Assembly: GCF_007992095.1 (NCBI RefSeq)
Contig: NZ_BJZP01000002.1
Location: 1-64,000, forward strand
Reading direction: 5' to 3'
Length of the DNA stretch: 64,000 bases
Origin: Paenirhizobium naphthalenivorans
GTDB lineage: Bacteria > Pseudomonadota > Alphaproteobacteria > Rhizobiales > Rhizobiaceae
This document shows positions 35,519 to 45,500 of this stretch, piece by piece; position 1 is the first letter of the stretch, and the number at the start of each line of letters is the position of its first letter. Below the pieces are notes generated by a model that was given only the letters and a program-made list of their open reading frames with translations, ran no database searches and was not told where the DNA came from. Position numbers and translations under genes: made by a program.

Positions 35519-36194
35519 AGATGATGTCCGGACGCTGTTGTTGACACGGAATCGACTCCGTCTTCTGTGTGCCTCGCTCTGCGATCGAGGACCGTCCAAT
35601 CTTCGTCCGGCCTCGTGGAAAAAGATCGCGCCATCGCCGCGGTGCACACATACTATTCTTAATATATTCGATTTGTCACCGCCCCATCCGCTTTTTCGAA
35701 AGAATAAAAGTAGGCATGCCGACCACAGGCCCAGGATAACAACCATTGCCTGCAGTTGCGCTCAGAGAAACGCTTTAGAGCTTAAAATGCGCTCGCCGCC
35801 GCGATCCGGGCAAACGGGATCGCGGCCGCTGGACTCCCGCGCGCCTTCCCGCTCGAAAGCACTCCGGAGCGCGTATCCCAATCGTTGACCCACCCTGCCG
35901 GACCGAGCGGAAGCCGGAGCCGATCTCGATATGCGCATGCAGCTTCAATCTGCCAGAAATGACATGCATGCTCTGCCAAAACTGACGTCAAGCCCTACCG
36001 TTTTGGTAGGGATCAATTTCCGCCGCCCGGCGTGATCTGGGTGAATGCAAAGCTGCGCCGACCATGCAGCCGCGACGGGCATGGAAGTCCTTTGCGGAAA
36101 AGAGCATTTCCGGCTGCTCTAGATGCCGCTAGCGCAGCCCCAGCGAAACCAAGCTTAGAAAGCTCTTGGCAACTGAATAATTTCTTAGAAGAAA
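35519..36194. other. Intergenic region upstream of the exporter
   Basis: About 680 bases with no supported gene. AT-rich sequence at 35645-35710 (TACTATTCTTAATATATTCG) may hold the exporter promoter. A 7-bp inverted repeat CCCTACC/GGTAGGG with a GTTTT loop lies at 35993-36011. The open frames here give translations without domain or good start. Confidence 0.5.
35993..36011. repeat. Short inverted repeat CCCTACC-N5-GGTAGGG
   Basis: A perfect 7-bp inverted repeat with loop GTTTT. No T-run follows on either strand, so it may be an operator or simply a chance palindrome. Confidence 0.4.
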
Positions 36195-36270
36195 TGGTGC
36201 CCGGAGGCGGATTTGAACCACCGACACGCGGATTTTCAATCCGCTGCTCTACCAACTGAGCTATCCGGGC
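36195..36270 (-). tRNA. tRNA-Phe (GAA)
   Basis: A 76-base cloverleaf on the minus strand beginning GCCCGGATAGCTCAG and ending GGGCACCA, so CCA is encoded. The anticodon stem-loop reads GCGGA-TTGAAAA-TCCGC, giving anticodon GAA for phenylalanine. The T arm contains GGTTCAAATCC. No integrase or repeated attachment site is seen next to it. Confidence 0.98.
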
Positions 36271-36568
36271 ATCCGGGCTTTCAACATCACTCAAAGAGTG
36301 GTGTTTCGGCCGATGGGGGAAGCGTTTCCCCCGGAAGCGAGCGCGTTATAACATCTTGTTCGGCCATGTCCAGCGGCAAAAGCCACTTTTTTGACAGCTT
36401 TGCGAAAAAGCTGAAAAATCCAACGATTCAAAGGAGTTCCGTCGCAGGCGCGTCAGACCGATCAGAATGGTGACTGCCATTTGACCACGATAGTGCGCGA
36501 AACGCGAGCGTGACATAGACGACGGGGATCCCTGCGCAGACGGCAACAAGCCTTGGAATAAAGCCCGC
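36271..36568. other. Gap between tRNA-Phe and the phosphorylase gene
   Basis: About 300 bases with no credible gene. Bases 36385-36430 include A/T-rich sequence (TTTTTTGACAGC, GCGAAAAAGCTGAAAAA) that could serve as the tRNA promoter on the minus strand or as a terminator for the gene on its right. Confidence 0.45.
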
Positions 36569-38359
36569 TCACTGCCTGTTGCTGATCCAGCGGCACTGAT
36601 AGGGCGCAAACTCGATGACGCCGCCATGTTGGCGCACGCACTCGCCACTCAGAAGGTCCAGCCAGTTCTCACCACCGATCAGGTTGAGCGATACGGCTGG
36701 AATGGTCTCCATCTCATCCGACAGGTTGTGGATGGCAAAAATGCTCTGCGTCCGGTCGGCGCTCTGGCGCCAGAAGCCGAAAAACGTTTCACCAAGCTGC
36801 AGGGTAAATTGCGTCGCATTGGGATGAAAGGCCGGCTGGCGGATGCGGATCGCCAGCAGCCGCTTCATTTCGGCAAACACCCGCGCCTGAAGGCTTTGCG
36901 GGTCGGCAAGACGCGCCAGAAGCTCGGGGTAGTTCCAGCGATGGCGGTTGATGGCGCGATTGTAGCCGGCCTTTTCAACACCTTCCAGATCATTTGGCGT
37001 CGCCAGCAACGAATGGATATAGATCGCCGGAATACCTTCCAGCGCCATGGCGATTGCCTGACTGCAGAGAAAGCGCTCGACATTCCAGTCATCAAGGCCC
37101 TTCACAGTTCCCTTCAGGGCGTCGAAGAGGGTGACATTCAGCTCATAGGGACGGAAGCCGCCATCCGGCATCCTGCGCATGCTGACCAGCCCGCCAAAGC
37201 CCTGCACGGTCTCAATCATGTCGGAAATCTCGCTGTCCTCCAGGAGACTCTCGGCGGGGCGCAGGCCAATTCCATCATGGGACGCGGTGAAATTCAGATA
37301 AGCACAGCCAAGCTGGGCCGGTGGCATGGCCATCTGCCACGAACACAAATGCTTCGACGTGCCGTTCAACAAAGCATGCAGAATTAGCGGCGGAAGGGAG
37401 AAATTGTAGATGGCATGCGCTTCGTTCCTGTTGCCGAAATAGGAGAGATTCTCGACATTCGGAACATTGGTCTCCGTAATAAGCACAACCGGCTCTTCGG
37501 CATAGTCAGCCAGCAATCTGAAAAGCCGCACAATCTCATGGGTTTGCGGCAAGTGAATGCAATTGGTGCCAACCTCCTTCCAGACGAAAGCTACGGCATC
37601 GAGCCGAACCGTGCGAACGCCCTTCGCGATATGGAAGCGGAAAATTCGGATAAACTCAAGCAACACGTCCGGATTTGAGAAATCGAAATCAATCTGGTCA
37701 TGGCTGAAAGTCGCCCAGACATGACGGACGCCATTCGCCGTTTCGACCTCGCGCAGAAGCGGATGTGCCCTCGGCCGCACCACTGCCGAAAGATCATCCT
37801 CGGGCGATGCCTCGAAATAGAACTTGTCGTAGGGTGCATGGCCCTGCAGGTATTCGGCAAACCAGGCGCTCTGACTGGAGCCGTGATTGAGCACAAGGTC
37901 CGACATCAGGCGGAATTGCGACGCAATCCGCTCGATATCCTGCCAGTCCCCTAGAATACTGTTGACCGCTCGGTAGTCGGTGACGGAAAAACCGTCATCC
38001 GATGTGTAGGGAAAGTAGGGAAGTATGTGGACGCCGCTGACAATGCCCTTCAGCCGCGTGGTGAAGAAATCAAAGAGAAGATCGAGCGGCTTGTGTTCCC
38101 CATCCACCAGGCTGTTGCCATAGGTGATGACATAGGTATCGCGCTCGCTCCAGATCGGATGAAGGGGGCTGCGGCCGCGTCGACGCGGTCGCATGCCGTC
38201 GGGCCAGAAAGCGGAAATGACTTGCCGAGCCAGATCGGTGGCATCACTTTCCGGATATATGTTCTCCAGATGCAGCGTCAGGCTCTCGCGTAGGCGCCGA
38301 GGAGCCCCCTCGTCTTCGCCGCGGCCCGCAGGCGACTGTTTCTCCGTCTCTTGCTGCAT
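36569..38359 (-). CDS. GH13_18 sugar phosphorylase (glucosylglycerate/sucrose phosphorylase type)
   Basis: 596 residues. The family-13 barrel shows the nucleophile in RTVRLDAVAFVWKE (Asp254), the acid/base in VLITETNVPN (Glu296) and the third acid in FTASHDGIGLRP (Asp362). These flanking residues resemble the phosphorylase subfamily GH13_18 rather than amylases. The VWKEVGTNCIHLPQTHEIVRL stretch is closest, from memory, to the glucosylglycerate phosphorylase branch, but substrate cannot be fixed. The N-terminal 20 residues are charged and poor in structure; a later start is possible. It lies 41 bases after yacG in the same direction. Confidence 0.85.
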   Translation of the reverse strand: MQQETEKQSPAGRGEDEGAPRRLRESLTLHLENIYPESDATDLARQVISAFWPDGMRPRRRGRSPLHPIWSERDTYVITYGNSLVDGEHKPLDLLFDFFTTRLKGIVSGVHILPYFPYTSDDGFSVTDYRAVNSILGDWQDIERIASQFRLMSDLVLNHGSSQSAWFAEYLQGHAPYDKFYFEASPEDDLSAVVRPRAHPLLREVETANGVRHVWATFSHDQIDFDFSNPDVLLEFIRIFRFHIAKGVRTVRLDAVAFVWKEVGTNCIHLPQTHEIVRLFRLLADYAEEPVVLITETNVPNVENLSYFGNRNEAHAIYNFSLPPLILHALLNGTSKHLCSWQMAMPPAQLGCAYLNFTASHDGIGLRPAESLLEDSEISDMIETVQGFGGLVSMRRMPDGGFRPYELNVTLFDALKGTVKGLDDWNVERFLCSQAIAMALEGIPAIYIHSLLATPNDLEGVEKAGYNRAINRHRWNYPELLARLADPQSLQARVFAEMKRLLAIRIRQPAFHPNATQFTLQLGETFFGFWRQSADRTQSIFAIHNLSDEMETIPAVSLNLIGGENWLDLLSGECVRQHGGVIEFAPYQCRWISNRQ

Positions 38360-38400
38360 CGCAAAAGACTAGCACGCGAATGACCTTTGTCAAACGGCGG

Positions 38401-38610
38401 TCATTCGTATCCGTCGTCCGCCTTGCTGTCATCCTCGACCACAGGGATCGCGTAGCTGCCCTTGAGCCAGCGCGACAGGTCGAGATTACGGCAGCGATCG
38501 GAACAGAAGGGATAGTGTTCGCGCTGCGAGGGCCTGCCGCATTCCGAACAGGGACGTGGCTTGCGCAGTGGCTCCACCTTGGCGGAGTGGCCGTTGCCTG
38601 CATCAGCCAT
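38401..38610 (-). CDS. yacG: DNA gyrase inhibitor / zinc protein YacG
   Basis: 69 residues. The zinc knuckle CSECGRPSQREHYPFCSDRC gives four Cys as CxxC and CxxxC, followed by the family's NLDLSRWLKGSYAIP. YacG binds zinc and inhibits gyrase in vitro. It is 3 bases after maf, an association common in Rhizobiales. Confidence 0.93.
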   Translation of the reverse strand: MADAGNGHSAKVEPLRKPRPCSECGRPSQREHYPFCSDRCRNLDLSRWLKGSYAIPVVEDDSKADDGYE

Positions 38611-38613
38611 AAT

Positions 38614-39234
38614 TCAGCCCTCCGTCCAGCCGGACTGCACCGCGAAGCCTTCCCCCGACAGCATCTGCAGGGTCTCGAACAAGGGCAAGCCAACGACATT
38701 GGTATAGGAGCCTACGAGCTTCTGGACAAAGCATCCGGCAATGCCCTGGACGGCATAACCGCCGGCCTTGCCACGCCATTGATCGGAAGCGAGATAGCTT
38801 TCGACGTCGAGACCCGAGAGCCGCTTGAAACGCACCTTGGTCTCGACGATCCTCTGGCGAACAGTGCCGCCGGGCGTGATCAGGCAAACGCCGGTGAAAA
38901 CCCAGTGGCTACGGCCGGACAGAAGATGCAGCGCCGAGGAGGCCTCTTCGAGATATTCCGCCTTCGGCAGAATGCGGCGGCCGACCGCGACAACAGTATC
39001 GGCGGCGACGATGTAGCTGCCGTTCCATGCCGGGTCGCGGTGGATCTCGCCATAGGCGGCCTTAGCCTTGTCGGTCGAAAGGCGACGCGCCAGGGAACGC
39101 GGGTGCTCCGACTTCTTGGGCGTCTCGTCGAGGTCCATCGGCATCAGGCGCGCGGGCTCGATCCCCACCTGCTTCAGCAGATCGAGACGGCGCGGCGACC
39201 CGGAGGCCAGTATCAACTTCTGTCTCAGTTCCAT
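38614..39234 (-). CDS. maf: Maf-family nucleotide pyrophosphatase
   Basis: 206 residues from the ATG at 39234 ([16 protein letters not shown]), which has GAGAGGGG just upstream; an ATG at 39261 would add nine residues. Motifs: [29 protein letters not shown] and [15 protein letters not shown]. Maf proteins hydrolyse non-canonical or modified nucleoside triphosphates. It lies between infA and yacG. Confidence 0.93.
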   Translation of the reverse strand: MELRQKLILASGSPRRLDLLKQVGIEPARLMPMDLDETPKKSEHPRSLARRLSTDKAKAAYGEIHRDPAWNGSYIVAADTVVAVGRRILPKAEYLEEASSALHLLSGRSHWVFTGVCLITPGGTVRQRIVETKVRFKRLSGLDVESYLASDQWRGKAGGYAVQGIAGCFVQKLVGSYTNVVGLPLFETLQMLSGEGFAVQSGWTEG

Positions 39235-39268
39235 CGCCCCTCTCGCAGCCTCCGCCGACAATCGGCGA

Positions 39269-39487
39269 TCACTTGAAGCGATAGGTGATGCGACCCTTGG
39301 TCAGGTCATAAGGGGTCATTTCGACCAGAACCTTGTCGCCGGCGAGAACGCGGATGCGGTTCTTGCGCATGCGTCCCGCCGTGTGGGCGATGATCTCGTG
39401 CTCGTTTTCCAGCTTCACCCGGAACGTCGCATTGGGCAGCAATTCGGTGACGACGCCGGGAAATTCGAGGACTTCTTCTTTTGCCAT
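39269..39487 (-). CDS. infA: Translation initiation factor IF-1
   Basis: 72 residues, the exact standard length. The OB-fold sequence runs [20 protein letters not shown] to [13 protein letters not shown]. The gap upstream (39488-39608) contains a 7-bp hairpin CAAGGTT/AACCTTG with a 5-base loop at 39566-39584, which may act on infA expression or end the phosphatase transcript. Confidence 0.98.
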   Translation of the reverse strand: MAKEEVLEFPGVVTELLPNATFRVKLENEHEIIAHTAGRMRKNRIRVLAGDKVLVEMTPYDLTKGRITYRFK

Positions 39488-39608
39488 TGAGCGATTGTCT
39501 TTCTTGAGCGTTGGTCGGGATGCCCGTCCGGGCCCCGAAAATGTGGGCGGAAACTACACAATCACCAAGGTTTTGTGAACCTTGTAGATCGGGCTTTTCG
39601 ATTTTGTT

Positions 39609-40088
39609 TCAAACACCGGTTCCAGCAGGGGTTCCGGGACTTGCGAGCCGCTGTTCGATCAGGCGCTTCAGCCGGTCGCGCACCTCGCGATAGGCGCCAA
39701 GAATCTGTTCGCGTGTGCCAGTCGCGACCGTCGGATCGGGCATTGGCCAATAGACGACATCGACGGCGGAGGAACGGGTGAGTTCAAGCGCCGCATGATG
39801 GGCTTCCGGCGCCAGTGTCACGACCATGTCGAAATAGTCGTCGTCGAGATCGTCAAGCGTCTGTGGCTGGCGTTTTCCGAGCGAGAGACCAATCTCATCT
39901 AGAACGGCATCAACGAATGGGTCGCGTTCACCGGCCCTCACCCCGGCCGATGCCAGGTAGGTGCCGGTCGGCAGGATTGTCCTGGCGATCACCTCGGCCA
40001 TGGGCGAACGGATCGCGTTCATGCCGCAGACAAACAAGATTGCCCCCGGCATGCGCCGCTGGGTGCCGGGATCCTGTTCCGGAGCCAT
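39609..40088 (-). CDS. Low-molecular-weight phosphotyrosine phosphatase-like protein
   Basis: 159 residues. The P-loop is LFVCGMNAIRSPMAE (Cys-x5-Arg), and the general-acid Asp is in YWPMPDPTV. The second Cys common in the P-loop of this family is Ile here. Such proteins in this genomic position are often named arsenate reductase, but there are no ars genes nearby, so a phosphatase call is safer. Start may be the internal Met before PGAILFVC. Fixed neighbours: UPF0262 gene 4 bases upstream. Confidence 0.88.
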   Translation of the reverse strand: MAPEQDPGTQRRMPGAILFVCGMNAIRSPMAEVIARTILPTGTYLASAGVRAGERDPFVDAVLDEIGLSLGKRQPQTLDDLDDDYFDMVVTLAPEAHHAALELTRSSAVDVVYWPMPDPTVATGTREQILGAYREVRDRLKRLIEQRLASPGTPAGTGV

Positions 40089-40092
40089 CCGG

Positions 40093-40566
40093 CTAGCCGC
40101 GCCAATAGAGCACGCAGACCAACGTGAAGAGCCGGCGGGCGGTGTCGAAATCGAGCTTGATCTTGCCCGACAGGCGGTCCATCAGCGTCTGCGACCCCTC
40201 ATTGTGAATGCCACGGCGCCCCATGTCGATCGCCTCGATCTGCGAGGGTGTCGAGGAGCGGATCGCCTCGTAATAGCTTTCACAGATCATGAAGTAGTCC
40301 TTGATGATCCGGCGAAACGGGGTGAGCGACAGAATATGGGTCGCCACCGCTTCGTCACTTTCAGTCCTGATCGAGAAGACCAGCTTGCTGTCGACCAGCG
40401 ACAGGAGCAGCTTGTAGGGACCTCCGGCATGGCCGACTGGCTCGAAGGAGTTTTCCTCGATCAGGTCGAAGATGGCGACGGCGCGCTCGTGCTCGACATC
40501 CGGCGTCGAACGACCGATCGTCTCGTCCAGCACAACATCGCAGAGCCGAAAGTCGCCCTTCGCCAT
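40093..40566 (-). CDS. UPF0262 family protein
   Basis: 157 residues. Typical family stretches are [20 protein letters not shown] and [20 protein letters not shown], with a C-terminal [11 protein letters not shown]. No function is known. It follows hisD by three bases and precedes the phosphatase gene by four, an arrangement conserved in Rhizobiales. Confidence 0.9.
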   Translation of the reverse strand: MAKGDFRLCDVVLDETIGRSTPDVEHERAVAIFDLIEENSFEPVGHAGGPYKLLLSLVDSKLVFSIRTESDEAVATHILSLTPFRRIIKDYFMICESYYEAIRSSTPSQIEAIDMGRRGIHNEGSQTLMDRLSGKIKLDFDTARRLFTLVCVLYWRG

Positions 40567-40569
40567 CGT

Positions 40570-41868
40570 TCAACCTTCGAGGTTCAGCCGGATCGCGACT
40601 GAGCGCGCATGGGCGTCGAGCCCTTCGCTCTTGGCCAATGCGATCGCCGCTGGCGCAAGCTTGCGCAGCTGCTCTGGCCCGAGCCGCAGAATCGAGGTGC
40701 GCTTGACGAAATCGAGCACGGAAAGGCCGGACGAGAAGCGCGCCGAACGCGCCGTCGGCAGCACATGGTTGGAGCCGCCGACATAGTCGCCGATCACTTC
40801 AGGCGTATAGCGGCCGACGAAGATCGCGCCGGCGTTACGAACACCCGCCATCAGCGCTTCCGGATCATCGACGGCGAGTTCCAGATGCTCGGCCGCGATG
40901 CGGTTGGCAAGAGGGATGGCATCAGCAAGTGATTTGACCAGAATGATCGCGCCGAAATCGCGCCAGCTGGCCGCCGCCGTTTGCGAGCGACCGAGGGACT
41001 TGATCTGTCGCTCGACGGCGGCTTCGACCGCCTTGCCCAAATCGGCATCGTCGGTGATCAGAATGGACTGGGCACCCGGGTCGTGCTCGGCCTGGGCCAG
41101 AAGATCGGCCGCCAGCCAGTCAGGATTGTTGTTTGCGTCGGCGATCACCAGCACTTCGGAAGGCCCGGCGATCATGTCGATGCCGACCGTGCCGAAGACC
41201 TGGCGCTTGGCGGCCGCCACATAGGCATTACCGGGACCGACGATCTTGGCGACCGGGGCGATCGTCTCCGTGCCATAGGCAAGGGCCGCAACCGCCTGCG
41301 CCCCGCCGATCCGGTAGATCTCCTCGACACCCGCGATCTTGGCCGCGGCCAGCACCGTCGGATTGATCGAGCCGCCGGAGGCGGGAACGACCATGACGAT
41401 GCGCTCGACGCCTGCGACCTTGGCCGGCAGGGCATTCATCAGCACCGAACTCGGATAGCTCGCCGTGCCACCCGGCACGTAAAGACCGACCGCCTCGATC
41501 GCCGTCCAACGCGAGCCGAGGCCGACACCGAGCGCGTCCTCGTAGATATCGTCCTTCGGCATCTGGCGGGCGTGGTGCTTTTCGATGCGTTCGGCGGCAA
41601 GCCGCAGCGCATCCATGACCTCGGGCGAAACCTTGGCCGCCGCTTCTTCGATTTCCGCAGCCGTGACGCGCATTGTCGTCTCGGCAAAATCTATTCCGTC
41701 GAAACGACGCGAATAGTCAACAAGCGCGACGTCGCCACGTGCCCTGACGTCAGCGATAATCGCTTTGACAACGTCATTGACGTCGTCCGACACTTCCCGC
41801 TTCGTCGTCAGGAAGGCGGCAAACTTCTCGCCAAAACCTTCCGATGCCTGATCCAACCAGATCGCCAC
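40570..41868 (-). CDS. hisD: Histidinol dehydrogenase
   Basis: 432 residues from a GTG at 41868, with AGGGGA upstream, giving (M)AIWLDQASEGFGEKFAAFL; the open frame beyond does not resemble HisD. Motifs: GLYVPGGTASYPSSVLMNAL, GGAQAVAALAYGT, GPGNAYVAAAKRQVFG and AGPSEVLVIAD. The zinc/catalytic histidines are in AEHDPGAQS and AAEHLELAVDDPE. The enzyme makes histidine from histidinol in two NAD-dependent steps. The other his genes are not in the window. Confidence 0.97.
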   Translation of the reverse strand: MAIWLDQASEGFGEKFAAFLTTKREVSDDVNDVVKAIIADVRARGDVALVDYSRRFDGIDFAETTMRVTAAEIEEAAAKVSPEVMDALRLAAERIEKHHARQMPKDDIYEDALGVGLGSRWTAIEAVGLYVPGGTASYPSSVLMNALPAKVAGVERIVMVVPASGGSINPTVLAAAKIAGVEEIYRIGGAQAVAALAYGTETIAPVAKIVGPGNAYVAAAKRQVFGTVGIDMIAGPSEVLVIADANNNPDWLAADLLAQAEHDPGAQSILITDDADLGKAVEAAVERQIKSLGRSQTAAASWRDFGAIILVKSLADAIPLANRIAAEHLELAVDDPEALMAGVRNAGAIFVGRYTPEVIGDYVGGSNHVLPTARSARFSSGLSVLDFVKRTSILRLGPEQLRKLAPAAIALAKSEGLDAHARSVAIRLNLEG

Positions 41869-41921
41869 GTCCCCTGCTTCCTTCCTACCCCGCCTTACGC
41901 ACTTGCCCGGCAAGAAACCGG

Positions 41922-42359
41922 TCAATCACCCGGATGACCAGGCTTGCGGTTGGTTTCCCATGCCCCGCCGGTATCCGCAAGCTGCGCCTCGATACATTCA
42001 ACGTCGAGAGCGATCATGCCGCCACCCGACAAAACCAGTTCCATCACGCCTTCCGGCCCCTCGCCCTCGACGCGAAAACGGATGGCGAGCAGCGACAGCA
42101 CGTCATCCCCCTTACGGCGATCAAAGCCCATGGAGCGAACCGCATTGACACGTTTGAAGGAGAGCACGGCGCGACGACGTTCGTAGCTCTTTCGCGCCTC
42201 CCCGACCCCTTCCCAGACGAAGCGGTTGACAGCCAGCGCAAACAGGCCCGGACGAGGCTGAAAGGTGATGTCGGCAACCTTGAACACGGCGTCCTGCATG
42301 TGGGCCGAGATGACCGCGAGGTCGTCGGCATCGAGAGCGAGAAGCTTCAGGCTTGTCAT
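41922..42359 (-). CDS. DUF2948 family protein
   Basis: 145 residues from the ATG at 42359 (MTSLKLLALDADDLAVISAH). Family stretches are MQDAVFKVADITFQPRPGLF and ERRRAVLSFKRVNAVRSMG. Function unknown. It lies between murA and hisD, as in other Rhizobiales. Longer in-frame codons to 42554 run through the murA end and are not coding. Confidence 0.88.
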   Translation of the reverse strand: MTSLKLLALDADDLAVISAHMQDAVFKVADITFQPRPGLFALAVNRFVWEGVGEARKSYERRRAVLSFKRVNAVRSMGFDRRKGDDVLSLLAIRFRVEGEGPEGVMELVLSGGGMIALDVECIEAQLADTGGAWETNRKPGHPGD

Positions 42360-42520
42360 ATCACCATTGTCCGATTGGCAGTCCATCACATGCTTGATCG
42401 CCCGACCGAAGACAGAGATCCGATGTATCGTCTGCGCTGATCTTGCGAAATCATCTTTTTGACATAGGTCGCCGCAACGCAAGAGGCAACCGGTCACAGA
42501 CATGCAAGGGACAAAGAAAC

Positions 42521-43813
42521 TCAGTCGGTGATGCGCTCGACCACCGCGCCGCAACGGGTCAGCTTCTCTTCCAACCGCTCGAAGCCGCGATCGAGATGAT
42601 AGACGCGCGACACCATGGTCTCACCCTCGGCCGCCAGCCCGGCAATCACCAGCGACACCGAAGCGCGCAGGTCTGTGGCCATTACTGGTGCGCCGCGCAA
42701 CCGACTGACGCCTTCGATTCGCGCCGTCTGGCCGTTGAGCGTGATATGGGCGCCGAGACGCGCCAGCTCCTGGACATGCATGAAGCGGTTCTCGAAAATC
42801 GTCTCGGTGACATGCGAGACACCGTCAGCTCGTGTCATCAGGCCCATGAACTGCGCCTGCAGGTCGGTCGGGAAGCCGGGATAGGGTTCGGTGACGACAT
42901 CGACGGGCTGGATCGCATTGCCATGGCCGACGACGCGGATGCCCGAAGGCGTCGTGGTGATCTCGGCGCCGGCGCGGCGGATCGCCTCCAGCGCATGATC
43001 GAGAAGACCGGCATCTGTCCCTTCGAGCGTGACGTCGCCGCCGGCCATGGCCACCGCCATGGCATAGGTGCCGGTCTCGATGCGGTCGGGCAGAACGCGG
43101 TGGCGCGCGCCCGACAGGCTGTGCACGCCTTCGATGGTAATCGTCGCGGTGCCGGCACCGGAGATCCTGGCGCCCATGGCGTTCAGGCAGTTGGCGAGAT
43201 CGACCACTTCCGGTTCGCGCGCCGCATTGTTGATCACGGTCGTGCCGCGGGCGAGCGAAGCCGCCATCAGCATGACATGGGTCGCGCCGACCGAAACCTT
43301 CGGGAAGGTATAGCTGGCGCCGATCAGGCCGCCCTTGGGCGCGGTGGCATTGATATAACCGCTATCGATCTCGATCGTCGCGCCGAGCGCCGTCAGGCCT
43401 TCGATGAAGAGGTCGACCGGACGCGTGCCGATGGCGCAGCCACCCGGCAGCGAGACACGGGCCTTGCCCTCGCGGGCGAGAAGAGGGCCGATGACCCAGA
43501 AGCTGGCGCGCATCTTCGAGACCAGCTCGTATGGGGCGGTCGTGTCGACGATGGTGCGGCAGGTGAAATGGATGGTGCGGGAATAGCCATCGTCCTGGCG
43601 CTCGCGGCGACCGTTGACCGAGACGTCGACGCCATGATTGCCAAGGATTCGGAGCAAGAGTTCGACGTCGGCGAGATGCGGCACGTTTTCCAGCGTCAGC
43701 GTATCGCTGGTCAGTAGCGAGGCGATCATCAGGGGCAGTGCGGCATTCTTGGCGCCGGAGATAGGGATAACCCCGTTTAACTCGTTGCCGCCGACAATCC
43801 TGATACGATCCAT
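42521..43813 (-). CDS. murA: UDP-N-acetylglucosamine 1-carboxyvinyltransferase MurA
   Basis: 430 residues, normal length. The N-terminus [20 protein letters not shown], the catalytic loop [20 protein letters not shown] with the active-site Cys (fosfomycin target), and the repeated inside-out barrel segments such as [16 protein letters not shown] are diagnostic. MurA makes the first committed step of peptidoglycan synthesis in the cytoplasm. Confidence 0.98.
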   Translation of the reverse strand: MDRIRIVGGNELNGVIPISGAKNAALPLMIASLLTSDTLTLENVPHLADVELLLRILGNHGVDVSVNGRRERQDDGYSRTIHFTCRTIVDTTAPYELVSKMRASFWVIGPLLAREGKARVSLPGGCAIGTRPVDLFIEGLTALGATIEIDSGYINATAPKGGLIGASYTFPKVSVGATHVMLMAASLARGTTVINNAAREPEVVDLANCLNAMGARISGAGTATITIEGVHSLSGARHRVLPDRIETGTYAMAVAMAGGDVTLEGTDAGLLDHALEAIRRAGAEITTTPSGIRVVGHGNAIQPVDVVTEPYPGFPTDLQAQFMGLMTRADGVSHVTETIFENRFMHVQELARLGAHITLNGQTARIEGVSRLRGAPVMATDLRASVSLVIAGLAAEGETMVSRVYHLDRGFERLEEKLTRCGAVVERITD

Positions 43814-43935
43814 GTAAGCCTACGTTACGGGTTTGAAACCCGCCTTTCCTGATCAAGGGTGGAAATCCGCCACCCGGTCGGGTGGGCTCTTTAGACGAAA
43901 AGCGATGCGGGTTCAATTCGCCCGTTCAGCAACGG

Positions 43936-44187
43936 TTAATCATCGTGATCCGGCGATTTTGCGGCAGGCAACCCTTCGGTCTCGTCGGCCGCCCCCTGGC
44001 GGCGCGAGCGCTGCTGGAGTTTGCGGCGCATGAGATTTTCACGCAGCGTGTTGGCCGCGCGCGCCTTGCGCTGCGCGGCAGCGATATCGGCGTGGCGCAC
44101 GCGCGCACCTTCGCGCCCAAGGTCAGCTTGGCCTTTCCCCTCGCCCGCCGCGACCTCCAGCCTGATTTCGTCCAGTTCTTTGTTCAT
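43936..44187 (-). CDS. Small conserved hypothetical protein near murA
   Basis: 83 residues from the ATG at 44187 (MNKELDEIRLEVAAGEGKGQ). Strongly charged and Ala-rich, predicted helical, with RKARAANTLRENLMRRKLQQ and an acidic tail (PAAKSPDHDD). No domain is recognised and the ribosome site is weak. A longer start at 44277 is open. Placed here on codon-like composition and position behind murA. Confidence 0.6.
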   Translation of the reverse strand: MNKELDEIRLEVAAGEGKGQADLGREGARVRHADIAAAQRKARAANTLRENLMRRKLQQRSRRQGAADETEGLPAAKSPDHDD

Positions 44188-44341
44188 GCGGCGGTGATAG
44201 CCGAAATCCCGGATTTGCGGAAGAGTTCTCGAACGAACGCTGTTTTCTTCAAACGAAGTTCGTTTTGCGGCTTGCATCCCCCCGGAAGCTGTGGCAATAG
44301 GCGGCTCGCTTGAGACGGAGCAAACGCGCCGGACCTAACAA

Positions 44342-44416
<75 letters not shown>

Positions 44417-44439
44417 TTCTCTTGCGATTTCCCAAAAAA

Positions 44440-45246
44440 TCACCCTCGATACCGCCCCGGCGGACGTTCGCGCGCGGCTGATGGACGAACGGCCCGGGCG
44501 ATGTGCCCGAGCCGTGAAGCTTTCTTCGAATCGACGGTCCTTGCCGTGCCGCAGGCGTTGCGCGTATAGATCTTGCTCTGGTCCCGTTTCAGCACCCAAC
44601 CGCGATAAGTTTCCATCTCGATCTCGCACCAGATCACGGTGCCGTTCTGCTCGACGCAGCCGATCACGCTCACGCATTGTCCCTTGTCCAGTTTGCCGAG
44701 CACCGCACCGCTCCTGTCGGGCATGGCACGGATGTTCATGCGGGTCAGCGACTGGATTGAGGTCACCCCGGCAGAGACGTCCGGGGCTCCGATGTCATTC
44801 GGCTGGGCGCAACCGCCGTCGACATAGGGCAGGCATGTCGCGATGGGAGGCGCAGCCGGGCGCGGGCGCGTCCCGGCCGAGCCGGCGTTGCCCTGGTCCA
44901 GCGTCAGTTCCTCACCGTCATCGATGACGCCGACATAATGGCCCGGCTCCTCCATGTCCGCACGCCCGACCATCGCCAGCCCGCCGTTCGTGGCATAGAG
45001 GATGACGGTGTGATCGCCGTTGTTCATCGAATAGCCCGTGACCGGGTTTGCACGCTGGAAACAAGCCTCGTCATGGAAAAGCGTCGCGCGAACCCCATCC
45101 GCCACCGGATCATCTTCGAAAGACAGCCGGCAGACTCCTTGCGGGGTGGTCATCGTCCAGACCTCCGGCTCGGCGGCAAGCGCCGGCATGGTAGCCAATA
45201 CTGTGGCGGCGGCAAGCCATGCGCGGCGAGCAATCATCTTGAACAT
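44440..45246 (-). CDS. Secreted protein with AprI/Inh-like N-domain and bacterial SH3 domain
   Basis: 268 residues from the ATG at 45246, placed by GGAGG ten bases upstream. The signal peptide (about 1-26) ends PALAAEP. The N-terminal domain (about 30-120) has VCRLSFEDDPVADG, LFHDEACFQRANPVTGY and ATNGGLAMVGRAD, resembling protease-inhibitor AprI folds. The C-terminal part (about 170-235) is an SH3b domain: RMNIRAMPDRSGAVLGKLDK ... WCEIEMETYRGWVLKRD. A basic tail follows. A periplasmic cell-wall-linked role is plausible. Confidence 0.8.
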   Translation of the reverse strand: MFKMIARRAWLAAATVLATMPALAAEPEVWTMTTPQGVCRLSFEDDPVADGVRATLFHDEACFQRANPVTGYSMNNGDHTVILYATNGGLAMVGRADMEEPGHYVGVIDDGEELTLDQGNAGSAGTRPRPAAPPIATCLPYVDGGCAQPNDIGAPDVSAGVTSIQSLTRMNIRAMPDRSGAVLGKLDKGQCVSVIGCVEQNGTVIWCEIEMETYRGWVLKRDQSKIYTRNACGTARTVDSKKASRLGHIARAVRPSAARERPPGRYRG

Positions 45247-45500
45247 GGGCGGGGCATCCTCCGGTCTAGCCAAATGTGCCAGCAGCTAAGGAATCACCAG
45301 CCGGATCGTCAATCGTCAGCGGACCAAGCGCCGCGTCGCGCCCAAAAATGGACGCTTAGAGCAGCACGCCGCCACGTCTCGCCGATGCATATCGCCAGCG
45401 CATCCCTTCGCGCCCAACGAGGAAGTCGCTGGATAAGTATACGTGTCCCACACGATTTCGTGGCATAAGCACAACACAACCGCACTGCAAAAAGGTCCTC

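Noticed and set aside
35538..35888. A 116-residue plus-strand open frame upstream of the exporter
   Set aside because: Biased, Arg/Ser-rich translation, no domain and no ribosome site.
39609..40088. Arsenate reductase and an arsenic-resistance locus
   Set aside because: The fold is LMW phosphatase; no arsR, arsB or acr3 gene is near, and the gene sits in a conserved housekeeping block.
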